From: Nitrospirales bacterium
Lineage (GTDB): Bacteria > Nitrospirota > Thermodesulfovibrionia > Thermodesulfovibrionales > Dissulfurispiraceae
Direction: 5' to 3'
Length of the DNA: 8,423 bases
Assembly (NCBI GenBank): GCA_020846375.1
Contig: JADLDZ010000031.1
Span: 1 to 8,423, forward strand
Positions 5,041 through 8,423 of the stretch are shown here, piece by piece. Below the pieces are notes generated by a model. That model was not told the origin of the DNA, ran no database searches, and saw nothing but the letters and a program-made list of their open reading frames with translations. A program made the translations under genes and the position numbers. The stretch's first letter is position 1; each line of letters opens with the position of its first letter.

Positions 5041-6260
5041 TGCTCATCGTCCAGAAATACGGCGGTACGTCCGTTGCGAACGTGGAGAGGATCAAGGCGG
5101 TGGCGGACCGGGTGGCGCGTACGGCGCACCGGGGCAACAGGGTGGTGGTGGTCGTCTCCGCCATGTCCGGAGAAACGGACAAGCTGATAGGCCTGGCCGG
5201 CCAGGTATCGTCCAACCCCAGCGAGAGGGAGATGGACCTGCTCCTCTCCTCGGGGGAGAGGGTGACCAGCGCCCTCACCGCCATGGCCATCGGGGAGAGG
5301 GGGCACAAGGCAATGGCCCTCACCGGGAGGCAGATGGGGATCATCACCGATACGGTCCATACGAAGGCGAAGATCGAGAAGATCACCGGGGAGCGGGCGA
5401 AGAAGGCCCTTGAAGAGGGGTATGTCCTTGTCATCGCCGGGTTCCAGGGCATTACGGAGGGAGAGGACGTAACGACACTGGGACGGGGCGGCTCGGACCT
5501 GTCGGCAGTGGCCATCGCCTCGGCGCTGGGTGCTGACCTGTGCGAGATATATACGGACGTTGACGGGGTCTATACCACGGACCCGAATATCGTACCCGAA
5601 GCGCGGAAGCTCGGGAAGATCTCTTTCGAGGAGATGCTGGAGCTGGCGAGCCTGGGGGCGAAGGTGCTCCAGACCCGGTCCGTGGAGTTTGCCATGAAGT
5701 ACGGGGTACCCATTGTCGTGCGGTCGAGCTTCAACGACAATCCCGGCACACTGGTTACCAAGGAGGATAAAGAGATGGAGAAGGTGGTCGTATCGGGGGT
5801 CGCCTACGACAAGAACCAGGCGAAGATCACGGTGACAGGGGTGCCTGACAAGCCCGGTATTGCAGCGAAGATGTTTAAAGGAATTGCCGATGCGAGCATC
5901 ATCGTCGATATGATCGTCCAGAACGTCAGCAGCGACGGCAGGGCCGCCGATATCTCCTTCACGGTGCCCAGGACGGACAGCAAAAAGGCGGTGAAACTGA
6001 CCGAGGAGATCGCCGGAGAGTTGGGCGCCGCAGGTGTGGCACTGAGGGATGACATTGCGAAGATATCCATCGTGGGGGTGGGGATGAGAACCCATTCCGG
6101 AGTCGCTGCGCAGATGTTCGAAACTCTCGCAAAACACGGGATCAACATCATCATGATCAGCACCTCTGAGATCAAGGTCTCCTGTATTATCGACCTCAAG
6201 TATACGGAGCTTGCGGTGAGGGTGTTGCATGACACCTTCGGACTCGCAGGGGAGGAGTAG
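5040..6260 (+). CDS. lysC: Aspartokinase
   Basis: A 406-residue aspartate kinase that phosphorylates aspartate with ATP as the first committed step towards lysine, threonine and methionine. The KYGGTSV motif is at residues 6-12, LLLSSGERVTSAL and TLGRGGSDLSAVAIA follow in the kinase domain, and two C-terminal ACT domains start at about residue 262 (KITVTGVPDKPGIA) and residue 341 (KISIVGVGMRTHSGVA). Length and domain order match monofunctional enzymes of the Bacillus/Corynebacterium type, which are typically feedback-inhibited through the ACT domains by lysine and/or threonine; effector choice cannot be read from the sequence. Its ATG shares one base with the apgM stop, so translation is probably coupled, and cimA follows six bases after its stop. 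It contains a good internal start for a separate regulatory subunit (annotated separately). Confidence 0.97.
   Translation: MLIVQKYGGTSVANVERIKAVADRVARTAHRGNRVVVVVSAMSGETDKLIGLAGQVSSNPSEREMDLLLSSGERVTSALTAMAIGERGHKAMALTGRQMGIITDTVHTKAKIEKITGERAKKALEEGYVLVIAGFQGITEGEDVTTLGRGGSDLSAVAIASALGADLCEIYTDVDGVYTTDPNIVPEARKLGKISFEEMLELASLGAKVLQTRSVEFAMKYGVPIVVRSSFNDNPGTLVTKEDKEMEKVVVSGVAYDKNQAKITVTGVPDKPGIAAKMFKGIADASIIVDMIVQNVSSDGRAADISFTVPRTDSKKAVKLTEEIAGELGAAGVALRDDIAKISIVGVGMRTHSGVAAQMFETLAKHGINIIMISTSEIKVSCIIDLKYTELAVRVLHDTFGLAGEE
5775..6260 (+). CDS. lysC: Candidate internal start: aspartokinase beta subunit
   Basis: An in-frame ATG at lysC codon 246 (5775-5777) is preceded by a near-perfect AAGGAGG at 5760-5766 with an 8-base spacer. 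Starting there would give a 161-residue protein containing only the linker and both ACT domains. In Bacillus subtilis and Corynebacterium glutamicum the aspartokinase beta subunit is made from such an internal start at a comparable position, forming an alpha2beta2 enzyme. The site is seen in the sequence; its use here is an inference, since the Thr-Lys-Glu-Asp codons could produce it by chance. Confidence 0.5.
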   Translation: MEKVVVSGVAYDKNQAKITVTGVPDKPGIAAKMFKGIADASIIVDMIVQNVSSDGRAADISFTVPRTDSKKAVKLTEEIAGELGAAGVALRDDIAKISIVGVGMRTHSGVAAQMFETLAKHGINIIMISTSEIKVSCIIDLKYTELAVRVLHDTFGLAGEE

Positions 6261-6266
6261 GGTACC

Positions 6267-7835
6267 ATGCGCACCATCGAGCTATACGATACCACGCTGC
6301 GGGACGGCTCCCAGGCGGAGGATGTCGCTTTCTCCGTCGAGGACAAGCTGCGCATCACCGAGAAGCTGGACGAGCTCGGCATCCACTACATCGAGGGGGG
6401 GTGGCCGGGGTCCAATCCGAAGGATGCGGAATACTTCAAAAAGGCGAATAAACTCTGCCTGTCCCATTCCGTCGTGGTCGCTTTCGGAAGCACGCACCGA
6501 CCGAAGGGGACGGCGGAGGATGACCACACCCTAAGGTCCCTGATCGATTCGAAGGCGCGGGTCCTCACCATTTTCGGCAAGACCTGGGACTTTCATGTCA
6601 GGGAGGCACTGAAGATCTCCCTGGAAGAGAATCTCGGGATCATTCATGACTCGGTGCGCTTTCTCAAGCAGCATGCGGAAAAGGTTTTTTTCGACGCGGA
6701 GCATTTCTTTGACGGATACAAGGGAAATCCCGAATTTGCCCTGAAATGCCTCCAGGCGGCCGAGTCTGCAGGGGCCGACCGCCTGGTGCTGTGCGATACG
6801 AACGGGGGCACCCTTCCCCCGGTGCTGAAGAAGGTCGTGCAGGCGGTAGGCAGGAGCGTGAAGACGCCCCTGGGACTCCATGCCCACAACGACTCGGAAT
6901 GCGCGGTGGCCAATTCCGTCATTGCGGTGGAGCAGGGCGCGGTGCAGGTCCAGGGTACGATCAACGGCATCGGGGAGCGGTGCGGCAACGCCAATCTCTG
7001 CTCCATCATCCCGAACCTCCAGATCAAGCTGGGCTACCACTGCCTCCCCGCGGAGCAAATGGAGAAGCTGCGTGACGTATCCCGGTTCGTAAACGAGATC
7101 TCCAACCTGAGGCACTTCAAGAGGCAGCCGTTTGTCGGGGACAGCGCCTTCGCCCACAAGGGCGGGATCCATGTCAGCGCGATCAGGAAGAGGCCGGAAA
7201 CCTACGAACATATCCGGCCCGAACTGGTGGGAAACTCCCAGCGGGTGCTGATCTCCGATATGGCCGGGAAGAGCAATATCCTCCGGAAGGCCGAGGAGTT
7301 CAATATCCACCTGGAGTCGGATTCCCCCGAGGTCCAGGGCATCCTGGACACCCTGAAGGACCTGGAGCACCAGGGCTTCCAGTTCGAAGGTGCGGAGGCG
7401 TCCTTCGAGCTGCTCCTGAAGAAGGCGCTGGGGCTGCACCGGAGGTTTTTCGACCTTATCGGGTTCCGGGTCATCGACGAGAAGCGGAAGGAAAAGGAGA
7501 AGCCCCTCAGCGAGGCGACCATCATGGTGAAGGTGGGGGGTAACATCGAGCATACCGCCGCCACGGGAAACGGCCCGGTGAATGCCCTGGACAACGCCCT
7601 GCGGAAGGCGCTCGAGAAGTTCTATCCGGAGCTGAAAGAGGTGAAGCTGTTCGATTACAAGGTGCGTGTGCTCACCGCCGGCAGGGGGACCTCCGCGCGG
7701 GTCCGGGTCCTCGTGGAGTCGGGGGACGAAGTGCGCAAATGGGGCACGGTCGGGGTTTCCGAGAACATCATCGAAGCCTCGTGGCAGGCCCTGGTGGACA
7801 GCATCGAGTACAAGCTGCTGAAGGAGAAGGAGTAG
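6267..7835 (+). CDS. cimA: (R)-citramalate synthase
   Basis: A 522-residue DRE-TIM metallolyase-family enzyme that condenses acetyl-CoA with pyruvate to citramalate, the entry to isoleucine synthesis that bypasses threonine. The N-terminus ELYDTTLRDGSQAEDVAFS carries catalytic R12 and D13; GLHAHNDSE gives metal ligands H205 and H207; GTINGIGERCGNANL follows. The C-terminal 110 or so residues (from about PLSEATIMVKVGGNIEH) form the LeuA-type allosteric domain, which in this family binds the end product, probably isoleucine. The sequence resembles the long citramalate synthase subfamily rather than 2-isopropylmalate synthase, notably IEGGWPGSNPKD early on. The ATG at 6267 has GGAGGAG (6251-6257) inside the end of lysC. 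It ends the second block and faces tag, 51 bases away. Confidence 0.95.
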   Translation: MRTIELYDTTLRDGSQAEDVAFSVEDKLRITEKLDELGIHYIEGGWPGSNPKDAEYFKKANKLCLSHSVVVAFGSTHRPKGTAEDDHTLRSLIDSKARVLTIFGKTWDFHVREALKISLEENLGIIHDSVRFLKQHAEKVFFDAEHFFDGYKGNPEFALKCLQAAESAGADRLVLCDTNGGTLPPVLKKVVQAVGRSVKTPLGLHAHNDSECAVANSVIAVEQGAVQVQGTINGIGERCGNANLCSIIPNLQIKLGYHCLPAEQMEKLRDVSRFVNEISNLRHFKRQPFVGDSAFAHKGGIHVSAIRKRPETYEHIRPELVGNSQRVLISDMAGKSNILRKAEEFNIHLESDSPEVQGILDTLKDLEHQGFQFEGAEASFELLLKKALGLHRRFFDLIGFRVIDEKRKEKEKPLSEATIMVKVGGNIEHTAATGNGPVNALDNALRKALEKFYPELKEVKLFDYKVRVLTAGRGTSARVRVLVESGDEVRKWGTVGVSENIIEASWQALVDSIEYKLLKEKE

Positions 7836-7886
7836 GGGCCGGAGGAGCGTCTCGCGCAGAGCGGGAAATACAGGTGCCGCCCCTTC
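7836..7886. other. Short convergent intergenic gap
   Basis: Fifty-one bases separate the cimA stop from the tag stop on the other strand. A weak GGGGC (7835-7839)/GCCCC (7879-7883) pairing with a long loop is possible, but I see no convincing intrinsic terminator in either direction, although convergent genes usually need one. Confidence 0.5.
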
Positions 7887-8423
7887 CTACCCGCCGTTGA
7901 TCTCCCCATACCGGAAGCAGTCCACCAGGTGGTCGTTCACCATGCCCACCGCCTGCATGAAGGCGTAGCAGATGGTCGGACCCACGAAGGTGAAGCCGCG
8001 TTTCTTCAGGTCCTTGCTCATAGCCGTGGACGCTGCCGTGAGGGCGGGAATCTCCCTGAGCGTCCTCCACGCGTTCACCTTCTGTTCCCCCCCGGAGAAC
8101 CGCCGGAGGTAGGCGTCAAAGCTCCCGAACTCTTCCTGCACTCTCAGGAACGCCTTTGCATTGGACACCGCGGCCCCGATCTTCAGGCGGTTCCTGACAA
8201 TCCCCGTGTCCGTCAGGAGGCGCCGTACTTTCTTCTCATCGTACCGGGCGACCTTCTCCGGATCGAAGCCGTCGAAGGCTCTCCGGTACTCTTGCCGTTT
8301 TTTCAGGATGGTAATCCAGCTCAGCCCCGCCTGTGCCCCCTCCAGTACGAGGAATTCGAAGAGGCGCACGTCATGGTGTACCGGCACCCCCCATTCCCTG
8401 TCGTGGTAGTCGGTATAGAGGGG
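7887..8423 (-). CDS. tag: 3-methyladenine DNA glycosylase I (partial, N-terminus outside window)
   Basis: The gene runs leftwards from the window edge to a TAG at 7887-7889; about 178 residues are present. It removes 3-methyladenine from alkylated DNA in base excision repair. The first visible residues, PLYTDYHDREWGVP, match the family segment with the zinc-ligand His and the base-contact Tyr. LEGAQAGLSWITILKKR carries the conserved Glu and Trp of the base pocket, KKRGFTFVGPTICYAFMQAVGMVNDH is the family signature, and the C-terminal H and C in VNDHLVDCF correspond to the remaining zinc ligands. By comparison with the E. coli enzyme, about ten N-terminal residues, including the first zinc Cys, lie beyond the edge. 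The ATG at codon MPVHHDV is internal, not the start. The gene is unrelated to the amino-acid operons. Confidence 0.95.
   Translation of the reverse strand, partial: PLYTDYHDREWGVPVHHDVRLFEFLVLEGAQAGLSWITILKKRQEYRRAFDGFDPEKVARYDEKKVRRLLTDTGIVRNRLKIGAAVSNAKAFLRVQEEFGSFDAYLRRFSGGEQKVNAWRTLREIPALTAASTAMSKDLKKRGFTFVGPTICYAFMQAVGMVNDHLVDCFRYGEINGG

Noticed and set aside
5013..6230. Antisense frame of 405 codons opposite lysC; similar ones opposite apgM, cimA and the second thrC
   Set aside because: These are shadows of confident genes caused by codon bias, with compositions unlike real proteins.

Overview
The window is GC-rich, densely packed bacterial DNA that reads as an amino-acid biosynthesis locus of the aspartate family (threonine, methionine/homocysteine, isoleucine). 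Seven full-length genes lie on the + strand, and one partial DNA-repair gene on the - strand enters from the right edge. The gene content suggests an anaerobic Gram-negative lineage of the Nitrospirota or Desulfobacterota (Geobacter-like) kind: a phosphoglycerate-mutase-like gene in the place of thrB, followed by lysC and cimA, and a stand-alone NIL-domain protein. This placement is inferred from remembered gene neighbourhoods, not from a search.

Layout: bases 1-346 are non-coding and hold a plausible sigma70 promoter (239-267), a leader hairpin and a strong ribosome binding site. The first block (347-3459) is a zinc-ribbon threonine-synthase homologue, a CysO/HcyS-like ubiquitin-fold sulfur carrier whose Gly-Gly is followed by three extra residues, a small NIL-domain protein and a second, canonical threonine synthase. 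Each gene has its own ribosome binding site, and the two gaps around the NIL gene contain GC-rich inverted repeats. Next comes a 360-base gene-free stretch (3460-3819) with an array of roughly 40-bp palindromic units. The second block (3820-7835) is tightly coupled: a proposed homoserine kinase of the ApgM family, aspartokinase (TAATG overlap) and citramalate synthase (6-base gap). Convergent to it is tag, 3-methyladenine DNA glycosylase I, cut by the window end.

Together, LysC starts the aspartate pathway, the ApgM-like protein probably phosphorylates homoserine, canonical ThrC makes threonine from O-phosphohomoserine, and CimA makes isoleucine precursors from pyruvate without threonine. The most interesting part is the first three genes. 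A ThrC-fold PLP enzyme next to a CysO-like sulfur carrier mirrors the mycobacterial CysM-CysO pair. It raises the hypothesis of a protein-thiocarboxylate-dependent synthesis of homocysteine (from O-phosphohomoserine) or cysteine (from O-phosphoserine), with the NIL protein as an accessory. No homoserine dehydrogenase, thrB, E1-like activating enzyme or JAMM protease is in the window.
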